The notes under the pieces: generated by a model
Database searches by the model: none
What the model was told of the DNA's origin: nothing
Seen by the model: the letters and a program-made list of their open reading frames with translations, nothing else
Shown here: one piece after another, positions 30,916 to 31,261 of the stretch
How the letters are laid out: every line of letters starts with the position of its first letter
Numbering within the stretch: position 1 is the first letter of the stretch
Translations under genes and position numbers: made by a program
Assembly (NCBI RefSeq): GCF_046542825.1
Contig: NZ_JBKHAQ010000024.1
Coordinates: 1-31,261, forward strand
Direction: 5' to 3'
DNA length: 31,261 bases
Origin: Rhodosalinus sp046542825
GTDB lineage: Bacteria; Pseudomonadota; Alphaproteobacteria; Rhodobacterales; Rhodobacteraceae

Positions 30916-31261
30916 ATGAGCGGCCCCGATTTCGACGACAGGATGCTTTCGCTGGGGCTGGCGCGGGTGGCCGAACAGGCGGCCATCGCCTCCGCGCGGC
31001 TTGTAGGGCGCGGCGACGAGAAGGCCGCCGACCAGGCCGCCGTCAACGCCATGCGCGAGCAGCTCAACAAGCTCGACATCGCGGGTGTCGTCGTGATCGG
31101 CGAGGGCGAGCGCGACGAAGCGCCGATGCTCTTCATCGGCGAGAAGGTGGGCACCGGAAACGGCCCCGCCGTCGATATCGCGCTCGACCCGCTGGAAGGC
31201 ACGACACTGACCGCCAAGGACATGCCCAACGCGCTGACCGTGATCGCCATGGGTCCGCGCG
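30916..31261 (+). CDS. glpX: Class II fructose-1,6-bisphosphatase GlpX (partial, cut by window end)
   Basis: The first 115 codons of a GlpX-type phosphatase. It has the family's N-terminal block RVAEQAAIASARLVGRGDEKAADQAAVNAMR, then VVIGEGERDEAPML and the metal/phosphate loop DIALDPLEGTT. It converts fructose-1,6-bisphosphate to fructose-6-phosphate in gluconeogenesis or the Calvin cycle. AGGA lies about 8 nt before ATG 30916. The rest of the gene (about 200 codons) lies beyond the window. Confidence 0.94.
   Translation, partial: MSGPDFDDRMLSLGLARVAEQAAIASARLVGRGDEKAADQAAVNAMREQLNKLDIAGVVVIGEGERDEAPMLFIGEKVGTGNGPAVDIALDPLEGTTLTAKDMPNALTVIAMGPR

Overview
The window looks like a chromosomal segment of an alphaproteobacterium, most likely a member of the Rhodobacteraceae (Roseobacter/Rhodobacter group). 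The reasons are very high GC, ruvC-ruvA-ruvB order, a phosphatidylcholine synthase, a DUF1127 protein, DUF484 next to xerC, TRAP transport genes, and intergenic GGGTATTTC...GGCAAGAGGAAG repeats, which I recall as common in that family. No species call is possible by eye.

Layout. Bases 1-16.7 kb are mostly housekeeping: tRNA-Phe; a lipid-kinase/phosphoesterase pair; ruvCAB on the minus strand with a candidate LexA site; a DUF1127 gene with a terminator; a small membrane protein and prmA; a YeeE/YedE thiosulfate-type transporter; priA divergent from a transaldolase gene; DUF484-xerC; pcs; an IS66 transposase remnant; an SPFH/GYF_2 protein; and an MDR-family oxidoreductase.

Bases 17.2-30.8 kb form an accessory catabolic island. 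A minus-strand operon runs from a flavin/2Fe-2S reductase, through a Rieske oxygenase alpha and beta subunit, an acyl-CoA ligase, a thiolase-like protein with no cysteine at the nucleophile position, and a DUF35 (Zn-ribbon/OB-fold) protein fused to a degenerate SDR domain, to a cyclase-family hydrolase and an intact SDR. Five of these junctions are 4-base stop/start overlaps, so translation is probably coupled. A MarR regulator is divergent from the operon. Beyond it lie a cytochrome P450 and a divergent three-gene TRAP transporter. Near-identical AT-rich palindromes in the reductase/marR and P450/TRAP intergenic regions suggest that one regulator controls both units. My inference is import of an organic acid, CoA activation, oxygenation, and side-chain cleavage by a thiolase-like aldolase. 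The substrate cannot be read from the sequence.

The window ends inside glpX. The main non-coding signals are: (i) a dispersed repeat of about 60 bp, in three copies, that can fold as a closing stem around three hairpins; (ii) three consecutive perfect or near-perfect palindromes between the reductase and oxygenase genes; (iii) GGGTATTTC-type repeats, two of which flank pcs plus the IS66 remnant; and (iv) a pair of long palindromes between the convergent marR and P450 genes.
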